Positions 23,111 to 37,815 of a DNA stretch of 64,000 nt are shown here, piece after piece. A program made the position numbers and the translations under genes. The stretch's first letter is position 1. Every line of letters starts with the position of its first letter. The stretch comes from Dictyophora rubrovolvata (lineage: Eukaryota > Basidiomycota > Agaricomycetes > Phallales > Phallaceae). The notes beneath the pieces are model-generated. The model was not told the origin of the DNA. It searched no databases and saw only the letters and a list, made by a program, of their open reading frames with translations. The stretch spans positions 1,674,001 through 1,738,000 of the forward strand of contig CP114125.1 in the NCBI GenBank assembly GCA_029959195.1, written 5' to 3'.

Positions 23111-24215
23111 ATACTTAGTTTTTCATGTCCAGAAGATTATTATCAAAACGCCTATTTACTTGGAAATGCATTTCGTTTCCATCCTAATCTCTTTCTTTGC
23201 TCGACAGGGCACGCGAGTTTACGTCGTTCTCCGTAGGATTTTGGATGGGATTTTCCTATGAGTCAAGTGGAAATTGGCGGCGACAACACCATATCAACGT
23301 CATATAAGAAGTTAGAGTCATCATCGGCTGTAACCTCCGCCCTAGGCCTTTAATTGCGTTACAGTTGCGTATCATAGATTCATCACTGTTAGTCTGTTAG
23401 GTCTAGATAGTAGAGTTACTACGTAGTACTCACCGCTGCACGGCTGATCGATCAAATTTCTTAAGTAAGTCTACGACCTCGGGCTGGAAATGGGGTGGGA
23501 CCATCGGGCTGAAAGGCCGAATTTTGGCAATTTTCAGCCCCAGCCTCAATAGGGATAAACGTGGGGCCTCTTGTGATTCGCGCAAACCAACCTTCTTTGA
23601 CCTTATGCCCCTTGCGTGAAGTGGAAGACAGTTACTGACGCGTCTCCTCGGCTCCACATCTCTCGGTATTGTTGCGCTTACCTAATCCGGTTCCGCACAC
23701 GTCGGCGTGGACCGCAAAGCCGCGGGTCAATTAAACTCCGATTCAGCTGGCTGCTCGCTAGCGACAATCTCCCAGTGAACCTCAGTGAACCCAGCGTTTG
23801 TTTGTTTCTGAATATCTTGAGAAAAATAAGTGCTATGTACATATGTGCCGGCTCCACCAGAGCACCTGATTCTAGGACATTCATCTCAACATCTCTGTAG
23901 ACTCGGTGCCGAAATATGCTGACGCGGTCTCGGATTCTGAAACTCGTGCTCTGGTAGGCTCTGCCAGTGGTTCGGAGCTCGCAGGAATAAGCAAGCGACA
24001 TATTGACAGATGGAGGTTGAGATTATTCCGGACTATCTTAATCGAGTTTAGTCTCGCAATGATAGCTTGATGGCTAGTATCCTCTATAAAGCCCAGTGGG
24101 CGGTCAAACCTGCCCGGGCCTGCCCTCTAGTAGCTACTCCTCATTCTCGTACGTTCTCGTTCTCATCCTCGCGCTCGAACGGCCCACGACGCACGTCACA
24201 CAACAAGCGTCAGAT
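23111..24215. other. Intergenic and MFS promoter region
   Basis: No supported exon from 23111 to the MFS start. The final 150 bases hold the TATAAA listed next. Confidence 0.4.
24085..24090 (+). promoter_or_regulatory. TATA box of the MFS transporter gene
   Basis: TATAAA in CCTCTATAAAGCCC, about 130 bases before the ATG at 24216. Confidence 0.45.
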
Positions 24216-27106
24216 ATGACTCCTAACGATGAATTTCAAGACCAAGTGGAATATGAGACCAAAGAGAACAAGGATATTCGCGACACTACCCCCTCTCTAG
24301 ATACCAAACACCCTTCTACAACACTTCCCAGCTCAAATTCAGACCCTAACTCTAAAGCACACACACAAGCATTAACAACAGAACCATCTTATTTAGAAGG
24401 CTCAGCACTAGTGATAGTCATGTCAGGCCTGCTTTTGTCTCTTTTCCTCCCTGCGTTGGATCAACTCATATTAGGTGAGCAAGCAAGCTTTCGGCCAACG
24501 TCCTATCGGAGAAAATCAAACTTAAATCTCGATTTTTTTTCAAGCGACTGCAATTCCGAGAATAGTCAGTCAATTCAAAGTGTTATCTGAAGTACTAGCT
24601 CTCCCCTTTTCCCAAAACGACCCACGATAATGATTGATTATCTCTTTAAGCTCTCGTGGATTCCGAACGCGTACTTCCTCACAATGGCATCTTTCATGAT
24701 CGTGCGTCACTTTTTCCTCGCAAGATATATTCACTTAATCCAACCCCCGGGCCCCAGATATTCGGCCAAATTCTAAACCTAGCGCCCTCAAAATACGTGC
24801 TACTCACATCCGTATTCATATTCGAACTCGGGAGCTTATTATGCGGTGTCGCATTCAATGTGTGTCTGAATCGTTCTTCAACTTCAGGTTTGCCTGGCTC
24901 GGACTCTGAATACATGTGGAAAATGTGCCATAGATGAACTTTCTCCTATTCGGTCGTGGAGTTGCTGGTGTAGGCGCTGCAGGCGTGTTCGTTGCTATGT
25001 TTTCTATTATTGCGCAGGCGAGTTTTGAGAGCTGGGTACTATAGCACTGAAACGAGCTCATAAGATCGCTTGTCGTATGTAGATAGCTCCACTCCACAAA
25101 CGACCAAAACTAATGGGAATCGGTGGAACTGTTTTTGGGATAACTTCTATTCTTGGTATATCTTATATCTTCATGTTTATAGTCCCTGATTTGTGGCTAA
25201 ATTCATTCAAGGACCGTTAATCGGTGGTGCATTGACGGACGCTTCAACTTGGCGTTGGTGTTTCTTCATCGTAAGCTTTACGTAGAAAATATTTTGAACT
25301 GAAACTTACTTCTTCATCTTGCTAGAACTTACCCAGTGCGTTTCCTTTGCTTTTCATACTAGTACCACCGCCTTGATGTTTAAGTATGACTCTTAAATAC
25401 TAGTCGGAGGCGTAGCAGCAGTAAGAAGACCCCATCTCCCTTTTGACACCTCCCCAGTCATATCCCTAAACTCTTATATAGCTCGTCATCATATTCTTCC
25501 TTCCAAATTATCCCGCACCGCCGAGAGCACCGAACCGGCAAGGATGGAAGGGCCTTGCTAGTGTTGACTACGTCGGTATGTCCGAGTCAACACATCCATT
25601 ATTACCTTAGTCCAGAAAACAACTCTTTGTAGGTGCAATCCTGGTAATAGGAGCAACAGTATGCTTCCTATACTCCCTCGTAGAAGGAGGAAACGCTCAT
25701 CCTTGGAGAAGTGCGATTATCATCGCCGTACGTGACAGTTCAAGTTCTTATTCTCACAACCGCCAAGCTTAAACCGATTTTTTGTTTTAGCTCTTCATAA
25801 CATCAGGCATTCTTTCAATCTTATTAGTAATGTGGTCGCACTACCGCGGCAAAGAAGCAGTATTACCCATTCATCTATTAAAAAACTGGAGCCTCATCGG
25901 TGCCTGTTTGTGTAATTTTTTCATTTGGATGAATTTAATGTTCGTCATTTTTTTTTGTTTTACCGTTTGGTTTCGAGCTTATTTAATCCCTTTTTTGACC
26001 TTCATCAGGATCAGCTCTGTATATCTGGCAACTTGGTATCAAGCCGTAAAAGGTCCCCATTCTCCTCTTTATATATCGCTGACAATAACTTACCGCTCTA
26101 CCTTAGGTGTAAGCCCAACCCGCTCAGGAATAGACATTCTCCCCCTCTCCCTTTTCATGGCCGTATTCGCCGCTCTTTCTGGAGCCATAGTCAGTAAAAT
26201 CGGAACCCTAAAGTATATCCTAGTGGGAGTTCCTTTACTCAGTGCTGTTGCAGCGTATGTGAAACTCGTAAATCAAAACGCTTATCCATTAAACTTCATT
26301 CATCAGAGGCCTCGAATTCACGATAAACGAACATACACCTGAGGCTAAATTGGCTGGGTATCAGATTTTATGGGGTTCCAGTCTTGGCGCTTGTTTGCAG
26401 CTTCCTACTTTAGCTGCCCAAGGTTTGTTTCAGAGAAAAAAAATTGAAGCTGACGAGATTTTTGAGGAATTTGATAGCTGAATACCCGGATAGCATAATA
26501 GACACGCGTTATGCCACATCCGTAATATCATTCGTTGGCTTTTTGGGACGAATGGTAGGATTAGGTATTGGAAGTGCTTTGTTTACGAATAAAGTATGTA
26601 AGCTCTTGTACGCTTCGTCCAGTTTTTTTCAATCCTATTAGTATGCGATTTTGGCGTATTTTTGCTGACTATAGCTTTTTAGCTAGGAATGTACCTCAAA
26701 ATATTCGCACCTACGGCACCATATCAAACAGTTCTCAGTTCCGTAACCATTATTTGGCAACTAAGCCCAGAAGTTAGGAATGGTGTTATTCACGCTTACG
26801 TCGTACGTCCCAAAACAACCCATCTTTCTTGGTCTCCGAAAGCCTAAGTAAAATGTCCTTTTTTCGCTGTATTGACAGCTCTCGTTACGGTACAACTTCG
26901 TACTAGGCGTTCCGGCAAGCGGTCTCGCCAGTTTAACCGCTCTTATCATAAAGAATCGGAAGTTTAAGAAGCCTCAGACTCAGACTAACGATACAAAGGT
27001 GAATAGTTCGGATGCGGCGGGTAGTGCTTTGGAGAATGGACAGCAGGTTGATAATGCTGATGCTGATGCTGAGGAGAAGTTGAGAAAGGTGGATGAGCAG
27101 GTTTGA
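24216..27106 (+). CDS. MFS transporter, DHA2/14-helix drug:proton antiporter type
   Basis: Start MTPNDEFQDQVEYETKENK at 24216, chosen as the first ATG after the TATA box. A charged N-terminal tail precedes helix 1 (ALVIVMSGLLLSLFLPALDQ). Recognisable exons include LSWIPNAYFLTMASFM, VLLTSVFIFELGSLLCG, FLLFGRGVAGVGAAGVFVA, LMGIGGTVFGITSILGPLIG, GALTDASTWRWCFFINLP, VIIFFLPNYP, LVIGATVCFLYSLVEGG, YLATWYQAVKG, SPTRSGIDILPLSLFM, GYQILWGSSLGACLQLP and YNFVLGVPASGL, then a polar tail to TGA 27106. Order and motifs fit the DHA2 branch (GR(G/I).G.G.G in the motif A/C area, GPLIGGAL as motif C). Such pumps export drugs, toxins or secondary metabolites; the substrate here is unknown. More than ten introns; one exon is only 10 bases (25326-25335). 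Confidence 0.8.
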
Positions 27107-27289
27107 CGAATGTTGTCTATGTGTTGGGAAAACAATTTCAGGATAAGTGTATTATAAATACATATGTAGATCGAGGTAAATGTTGGCTTTCGTAGTGGTC
27201 ACTGGTTTGGAAAGTTTTCGCTCATGTGGCGCATGACGAAAAGAATTATCATAGAAACTGCAACTACTAGGAGTTGGAATACGTGGCTC

Positions 27290-27790
27290 GAGTGTGTGCG
27301 CGGGGGGATGAAGCAGAGATATCTAAGAAACTGATATGGACATACGGCCGGATATCCACAGGGCGCTCACTTCAAGCTCCGACGTGGCATGGACATGCAT
27401 GGGTGCTTCAGCGCTTCCCTTTCACTACAATCGATAAGTTCACATCCACGACACATCTACATGGTTATGCCCATCAGATTAGGAGGCTGGGTTGGGTTGG
27501 TCCCTGCAGGACATAAATAGGTCGAGGTATGGATAGGATTCGTCGGTGCCGTGGTTTCCAAAGTTGTTTGTGATGTGGCGCATGATGGAAATTGAAACTG
27601 TAAGGTAACAAACGTTGGATTACGCGACTTGGGTGCGTGTGATAAAGAATGAGAAGGACTCACAGTAGAACACGGTCCTGGGACTCTATATACAACTACG
27701 AGGCCGATGTGACTTGTTCGATGGGCAGTTTGTCTTCAATGCGTCCGTAGGGCGAATACCACAGTGAACAGTTAGGACATTATACGTGTC
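27290..27790 (-). pseudogene. Internally deleted copy of the zinc-finger unit
   Basis: On the minus strand the order is: promoter with CCCAAATATATGGGACA, GTTGTATATAGAGTCCC, leader with CACACGCACCCAAGTCGCG, start ATGCGCCACATCACAAAC, about 30 codons close to the intact copies (FGNHGTDESYPYLDL), a short damaged part with NPTQPPNLMG, and then an abrupt jump to the 3' flank (ATAACCATGTAGATGTG, GATTGTAGTGAAAGGGAA, GCCACGTCGGAGCTTGAAG, GGATATCCGGCCGTATG). Everything from codon 45 or so to the stop, both fingers included, is missing. The retained ends are more like the copy at 16.7 kb than that at 8.2 kb. Confidence 0.65.
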
Positions 27791-28264
27791 CCATATATTT
27801 GGGACGCGCCGCTCAACCCGAATTGGGTCCAAATCAGTATTCGAAATGAAGCGTATCTTTCCTTACCCAACTGGTGCGTGGACACAAGCAAAATCGATAT
27901 TATGCGATGAATTATCTGACGCGGCATTTTTCTGATTGAAACTTGATTGAAACTTGTTGAATGATATTTATGGCGGTGCATGTGACACAATAATACGCGT
28001 TGTCACTCTCACGCGTGCACGCGACTTGTGTCGTCTGCTGATGATTAACTACCTTGATAATCGTTTTTCGACACTGACAATGACCCGCTTCACCATCGGA
28101 CAAAGTGATTTCGAAAGTTGTACATATTCATAAATACTCCAAATATACACAAACACTACGCTGTCTAAAAACTAAATGAAAACGTTTTGGGCTCATTCAG
28201 AAGCATTCCAAATGCACCCCAAAAACGACGAACAACTTTGAAGCCCGGCTTAGGAGCATGTGAT
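27791..28264. other. Intergenic, nothing recognised
   Basis: Between the deleted zinc-finger copy and the stop of the first peroxidase gene; no supported feature. Confidence 0.4.
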
Positions 28265-29725
<1,461 letters not shown>

Positions 29726-29800
29726 TGTAAGATTCCCCCAGAGAGAAGTAGACAACTCTGACAGAGAATGCTGAAGAACAAGACCTTCAGAAATGCATTG

Positions 29801-29808
29801 CTTTTATA
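29801..29808 (-). promoter_or_regulatory. TATA box of manganese peroxidase copy 1
   Basis: TATAAAAG on the minus strand, about 80 bases before the ATG; the same element precedes copy 2. Confidence 0.5.
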
Positions 29809-32800
29809 GCCAAATTAGAATAAATAAAAAAGGACGTTAACATAATTGTTACCCTACTTTCGATGGGAGGATAAGAAAAACCCCTTACCACAGTTATGGT
29901 CCTTGCTCCAAAAATATCTCAGCAGTTTTACCGATTTATAACCCAATCAAATCGTCTCTAAAGGTAAATAGCTTGGCTTAATACAGGACCGACAACGTGT
30001 GCCTGGGAGGTCAAAAAAGTCTATTTCACTCAGCTTATTTATAACGGCCCAATCGAAAACAGCCAGAACCATCCTCCTCTTTATGACAGGCGAAACTGTT
30101 TTCCATCAAAACCATTTGTGATTTGCATAGCGGCAACAGAGATTTTGCGAGTTTAAGCAGCATTGCTTTGAAACTCAAATGAAAGGAACGAGTAGCACGT
30201 CGACTATTAAACAGTGATTCCTGACTCGTTCCTCCGCCTGATATTGGCTACAGAAGTCTATGCTGCTTCTCCAAGGAGTAACCAGCATCCCTCTTTGTTG
30301 ATCTTTGCAAGAAAAAATCCCGTTATCTCCAATTTATCGTTCTTGATTCGTTACCGTAGTTTGGTATCCGTCGTGAGGGGTTTTTTTTTTACCCAAATCT
30401 GTTATTATTATTGAGAAAGTATCCCATAGCGGAGTCAAGGTAATTATTATTATTAAGAAAGTGTCCCATAACGGAGTCAAGCTAAAAAGTTTCAGAAAAC
30501 AGCGAATAAATCCTAGTTTAAAGTACTCATTTTCGGGAGCTATCGTATCGCTTCATTGTTGTAGGAGAAATTGCTTAACAACATGGATTCTCTCTCGTTT
30601 CGGCAAGTTTAGTCGACGGTTGACTGGCCGTAACGGATGAGAAAAACAAACTCCCGATATGTAAAAACTGGCATGATGACTTCATCTCTTGGGAGTTTTT
30701 GAGAGACGCCTACGGAGGAACATCTCGGAAAGATGAATGGGGTTCTGTCGAGTGCCTCATGCTTTGCAGGGATTCAGCCCATGAATGCGCTCCTGAATGT
30801 CCGAGGTAGATTTTCGTGTAATTTAATAAGCTTCTAATTTAAACTCTGCATCAAGAAACTACCTTTATTATACTCAAAAGAAAGAATCCGCCGTTTTAGT
30901 ACTCACACCCTCGTTTACGCTTGCCACAAGTACTAAGACGCGGTTTCAGTTCACGAAAATCGGACCTAAAAATCATGCAATCTATCAAATCGCTGTGACA
31001 AAACTTGCAATAAACGCTGAAGTAGGTCCCATTCAAATGATAATAGTTTCAGTTTCAGTGAGACGGCGGCCCATTTTACCCCAGAACGATTTCCACACGC
31101 CGGCCAATAAGGCAATGTATAAGCAGTAAATCCTGACAGCCCTGTGAAAAACAACCGCGAAGGGCCGAAGCACCTTGTTAAAATAGAAAGCTGCGTAGGC
31201 ACAGGTCGCACTGAGTAATAAATAAAAAACTATAAATACGAATTCAAATCAGGTTATTCTTTGACAAGTTGACATATCTTCACCGTAGCCATTGATCCAT
31301 CGAGGGGCTTCGGATTCGTTGAAGTCCCATTGTGTCAGTTAAACTATAGGCCGATAGATGTAACCTAAACTTGACATACGTATCGATTTCATTGACAATT
31401 CAGCTTCCACGGGCACGGGTTCCTATCAGACCGTATCATATGCAACTCTGTTCTCGTGGCACTGATCAATGTAAATGATGGCAGAAATTGGTGATGTTTC
31501 TATCAAGAGACCGATAGATTGTAAAACTTGGGCGGAGGTATGTAACACTAAGATAGTGGGTTTTGATACATCGATCACCCGGGAAGTAACGGGAATCTAA
31601 TGCCTTTAGAATAAGCATTAGTAAGACATGATCTGTAAGAGCATCAGATATAATACATACTAAGAAATGCATTGAGAACCAGTTTCACAGGTACATAGAC
31701 ACTGAAATGACAGTTTCTGGTTGTCGGTTGTCAGCGCCAGGTCCTGAGGCTAGTATTTCAGTGCCGCGACTGATGCTTGTACAAGTAGCCATGTTGCATG
31801 TTTAAATCCATACAAGAGAAGTGTGTTGAAGGAACTCGCCTTGAATGATATCAAACAAAATCCAAAAAATCTTCATCATTATCTATCAAACGATATCCAA
31901 GTTTAGCTTCTTCTTACACTGCCAGCTTCGAATGATTTTTGAAACGGTGGACTTGTCAAGATAGTAGCAATACCTTTCGCAAAAATTGCACGCCCGTTTT
32001 CACTTCTGGTTTACGTGGACAGCCTGACACTGACAGCGAATCAAGCGTTGGTGATTCTCGGCCGTGGGACTTTGCCTGGTGATGTAAGCTTGTTACGTAA
32101 TTTGACAACACAAAGCGCCCTTGCTTTGTCGTTTCCTTGTCTGTTGCCCCCTTCTCTTCTTTCTGCTTGCTCTAAAAGGGCCAGGAACTTTACAGATGTC
32201 AAAGACATCGCCAGAATAGAACCATGTTTTTCTAGATGGACTTTGAATGGACTTTGAATGGACTGCGGCCATATCGTCAGGTCTGCCGTCTCCCGCATGC
32301 TGCATACCTGTTTCATTCAGTCGTTTGGAATAACCGATGGCATAGTCTGACGGTCGTTTTGACTCAGGACAGCATAGAACAATATGTATGGAAGTGATGG
32401 TGATGTTTTGGTTCCTTCCCCGAGATTCGTGATTTGTTCCATACGAAGTTCTCGATAGTTGATGATGCCGGTCAAAAGAACTAAAAATACGAGAAGCATG
32501 TGCATCGACCGAATTCAATCAAGTGTTCAAACAGTTGTTCAATTCATCACAAACAGATTTAGAAGTTACGAAGGTATGTCGCAGTGCCCACAGCCAAATG
32601 ATACCAGATAGTTTTTTTGTTTATAAAGAAACTTCGGACATATTCACAACAATTTAAACAACTCAACAGCTACCCCAACAATAGATAGTAAAAAAAAACA
32701 AAAGCATAAGCTTCTAACCGACTTAGACCAATCGGTCCAATGCCTCTACAAAGAATAGATAAGACAATAAACCAACAATCGAACAGGAAAAAAGCATCAA

Positions 32801-32824
32801 ATCAGCCAATTTGTGTCGAATTGT
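29809..32824. other. Intergenic between the two peroxidase genes
   Basis: About 3 kb. No exon with family similarity. On the minus strand, 32093-32518 is open (141 codons) and a shorter overlapping frame starts MHMLLVFLVLLTGIINY, but neither has support beyond being open. A two-unit direct repeat at 30401 is listed separately. The 29.8-30.3 kb part should contain the upstream control region of copy 1. Confidence 0.4.
30401..30481 (+). repeat. Two 40-base direct repeats
   Basis: Unit 1 (30401-30439) and unit 2 (30442-30481) share TTATTATTATT.AGAAAGT.TCCCATA.CGGAGTCAAG with only a few differences. No gene is attached. Confidence 0.6.
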
Positions 32825-34282
<1,458 letters not shown>

Positions 34283-34359
34283 TGTTAAATCTCTAGAAGA
34301 ACCAACTAGAAGACCACTTGACTCAAGAGTCTGAAGAGCCTAAGACACATCTTGCAAAG

Positions 34360-34367
34360 CTTTTATA
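34360..34367 (-). promoter_or_regulatory. TATA box of manganese peroxidase copy 2
   Basis: TATAAAAG on the minus strand, about 80 bases upstream of the ATG. Confidence 0.5.
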
Positions 34368-35373
34368 CCTAAACCTCAATGAGTCCCTCGGCTAACGCTT
34401 CGGGAAAAGAAAAGAAACAGAAGTATACCAAGAGAACTAATTTTGGTTATCTGCATGCTATACCAAAATTACGGATATGAGTCTTCAAATTATGCCTTAA
34501 CTTTGGTACCAATAAATGTTCTCGAGAAAGTAAACCGCCACTTTGAGATAGGAGACGGTAAGTGAGAGCCTGAGAGATCAATAGTTTAATTAACTCTTTT
34601 TAGCCATACAAAACTGAAATCAACCAACTACAACGAACCGAAATCAACGCCGCTCACCTATTGATGGTAATCTGAACGACAAATTCGTGGTAACCCGTTT
34701 GCCAACCTTCAATGGGCAGAAGTTGAGATGTATGTTACGAAACACTGGAATCAAGCTCCGAGCCGTATATGAGCGATCAGCTAATAACACGCCGGGTATT
34801 GCAGGAACATGATATTTGATGTTTTCTTTCTGTTGCTGATGTGATGATGGTATAACCGTCCTGTAGAGTCACACAATGAACCAATCGAATTCATAAACCA
34901 ATCAAATTGTTGATCTTCCACTCCTTGACCACTTCCCAACCTCTGATTAGAACCCGACCTATAGCAATGATGTGGGCACACCGATGCATCCGAAAATCCA
35001 CTGTTCTGGGCAATTAGCATTAAGGGCGAGCTGTGGTCTGCAAATACCAATTTTGTCAACGTCCTAAATGTTGAAGCGAGTTGTTGACGGGTCAAAACTC
35101 AAAAGCGGCGCAAGGTATTGGACCTGACACGGAGAGCATATTTCTGCTTGTGAAAAAATATAACTACATAAATTATAATTGGACGATATTGGATGTATCA
35201 TTTCCTCTGCCCCGGATATAAGCAATGCGAAAAAAAAACCAATGGAGATACGCACACGCGGTATAACTAAAATCAGCTTCAAAATCAGTCTTCTATGGCA
35301 ATTACTCGGAGGATTTCACCTTTAGTGAGAAACTCGTCTGAGCCCTGGCACAACGAGTCACGAAATTTGAAAT
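34368..35373. other. Intergenic, upstream of peroxidase copy 2
   Basis: No supported exon. It should hold the peroxidase promoter and the 3' end of the DNA glycosylase transcript. Confidence 0.4.
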
Positions 35374-36957
35374 TCAAGATTGTATTCGGGCGTCCTCTGC
35401 CAGTATGGGTGTAATGTCCGAGGTGTCTAGTTTACCTTGCTTAATATTTTGAACGGTATCATGCAGAGTCCTGAACAATTTTACTTTATCGACAAGCTGA
35501 GGAGAATTAAGTATAGTGCATGATCAGGACGGACTGAACGCACTTGGTGGCTGACCACGCGTCCGGACTGTAAACGTAATCAATATGTATTCAACAAGAA
35601 CACGAAAGCCAATCACAGTGGAGGGCATTACGTATATTAACGTTTCCTGTTTGGCGGAAGCCCCTGATTCCTTCGTAAAAAAGAATTTGTAAGGCTGCAA
35701 ACCCCAACCGAAAGATTTAGCTTTCGTCTTCTTTCGAGTCGTTCCTGAAGATGACGATTCTATACCAGGGGTATCTTTCTCGTTTTCCAGTTTAACCTCA
35801 TCTTCCAACTTGACCTCGTCCTCCAGCTTGACCTCGTCCTCCAGCTTGACTTCGTCCCCTAGCTCAACCTCCGACTCGACCTTGTCTTCCAGTTTCACCT
35901 CTTCCTCGATCTTGACCTTGGGTTTTGCAAATAAGGCACTATTGGGTGCGGAGCGGGAGGTTTGCTTCCCACGCTGCTGTAGTAGCTGCTTTAACGCAGC
36001 CTCAACAATAAGCCAGATTCCTTTTCCGACAAAGCATAGGATCCGCGGTCTGTGGCGGGCGACTTTTTCCATGAGACCAGGCACCGATTTTTTCATCTCG
36101 TCTTTCGACAGTTCAGCTTGCTGAGACAGGTTAAGCATTATAAACAGTAGGTTTAATCAAATGGGTACCTCGGAAGAGACTCGATAAACCAGATTAGTCT
36201 GTAAATTAAATTTGGTCAATAGACAAATCTTATGTTAATCATATCAATCGACCACACCAAGCCTATTGAATATGACTGCGGTAATGACACATCTTCAGAA
36301 GGCGACAAAAGCCTTGAGGTTAGACCTTGATATATTTTTTTGTTAAAAACATGGCCGGTTCTATCAATAGAACATGTACTAACCACCGAGATGGAGAGCA
36401 CGCCAAAAGTGGTTCCTCGGATTAGCAAAATGATGCCCACTTGTTGCTGACATGAGGCCGGGACTATTTGAATATTGAGTGGAGTTGAAAGGCAGAGTGA
36501 TGAAATTAGGTACTTGATACCACAAAATACAACTTTTTTTGACTTAAATTAGCGTTTAGACTGTAAAAAAAAAAGACCCTTGATACAACATACCATCCAA
36601 GTCAGGTGCCAAAATGTCGTTCAGTCCTGATAAATGGGCATACTTTTCAGGTGACGCATATCCACGTTTCGATTTGGCTTTCGCTTTGACTTTAGCTTTT
36701 TTGGTCGGAGTCTTTTCTTCATCGCTGCTGCTGTCCACAGCAACAATCGTTCTTTTCAGTTGTTGATCAAGGCGAGCAGATTTTCTTGTCGGCGTCGAAT
36801 ACTCAAAACGACTCAATGTTTCTTTAAAGTCTGATTGAGACTTGATGGGTGTGTTCACGTTAATCATGGAGATGGCGGACCAGGTAAGCCGTGGGTGCTT
36901 GTGGGGCGTCAGGCCAAGCGGAGTTTGAATCTCAGGACATGCACGTTCTCGACTCAT
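35374..36957 (-). CDS. G/T(U)-mismatch DNA glycosylase, TDG/Mug family
   Basis: Minus strand. The N-terminal exon (36957 down to about 36600; an in-frame Met at 36867 is the alternative start) is basic, with TPTKKAKVKAKAKSKRGY, a nuclear and DNA-binding tail. The catalytic domain follows in small exons: DLDVVFCGINPGLMSATSG with the family's GINPG and Asn, HHFANPRNHFWRALHLG, GLTSRLLSPSEDVSLP, TNLVYRVSSEQAELSKDEM, HRPRILCFVGKGIW, and the C-terminal YVMPSTSGRVVSHQ. It ends LDTSDITPILAEDARIQS and TGA 35374. TDG enzymes remove T or U mispaired with G and start base-excision repair in the nucleus. Odd point: between GKGIW...KQLLQQ and FGWGLQPYKFFF the protein carries an acidic VKLEDE repeat, inside the fold. 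No break is forced. Confidence 0.82.
35785..35856 (-). repeat. 18-base coding minisatellite in the DNA glycosylase gene
   Basis: Four units in register: 35785, 35803, 35821, 35839 (core CAGCTTGACCTCGTC on the plus strand), with decayed units beyond. On the coding strand each gives VKLEDE or a near variant. Confidence 0.75.
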
Positions 36958-37815
36958 AACTACACCACGCCACGACCATTCGTCCTTTGCTCACTGCATT
37001 GTGCTGTCGTACATTTCCCATGCGTGTAATGCTTGGTTTTACGCCCAATGTTTGCCAAAAGTGTTTCACAGAAATTAAAACTTTCGTTCGTCGTCGCTTA
37101 AAAACACGAAACACCGTTTCTTCATGATAATCTCCAGAATGTTTTCAACGACTGCTTGCCCTTGTTTGTCGTGGTGCACATGATGCATGATATAAACCGG
37201 TGTCCGCACTGCAGATAGCTATAATCATGAATGCAACTTAATATTCCCAGCTCTCGATTCCCTTATCGCCGCGTTTCCGTTCACTTTGAACCCATGATCA
37301 TACCTCGTATCCCCCAACAATGCAAAATAAAGCCGCTAATCAAGCAAAACTCGCGGACATTACTTTTACATTCATGGGTCAATTCACTTCATATTGTTGT
37401 GCTCTCTTGGTCTTGTGTTCTCTTCATTTTTGCTGGCACTTCCTCTGCTCTCTCCTTTTGAACACCTGCGCTTCACTTCGATCTCAATCGGACATGCGCC
37501 CACTAAATATGGCACTGAATTTAGGAGGAAACTGCGAGCACTACTACGTATTATACCGGATGTGGGTCCCTGTTGATAATCTCGAGGTCTTGGTTCAAAA
37601 AGATAGTGGGTCTCGGAATTCACCACAATTCCTGCAAGAACACACATGTACGCCACACCTCTCTTTGGAAACTTCACATTTCTGGAGGATGCAACCCTTG
37701 TCACGCCCTTACTGCATGTAGCTAACGGTCTATCCATAAAGTCAAACAATGTTGTGGTTATATTGCCTCACTCGTCGCTGTTGACGAGTGAAAACTATTT
37801 CCCTCGTTTTTCTTT
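36958..37815. other. Intergenic, no firm gene
   Basis: Several open stretches exist on both strands (for example plus 37320-37721) without family similarity. An upstream exon of the proline-rich gene may lie here (a frame starting MYATPLFGNFTFLEDAT at 37646), but I cannot show the splice. Confidence 0.35.

Noticed and set aside
24096-24215. Earlier start for the MFS protein
   Set aside because: The frame extends upstream, but only from a GTG codon just after the TATA box; the first ATG in frame at 24216 is the likely start.
29809-32824. Open frames between the peroxidases as genes
   Set aside because: Several frames of 60-140 codons exist on both strands, but none has family similarity, splice structure or a promoter that sets it above chance.
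37320-37749. Overlapping 133- and 121-codon frames on opposite strands as genes
   Set aside because: They cover the same DNA, show no recognisable domain, and may include an unspliced upstream exon of the proline-rich gene.
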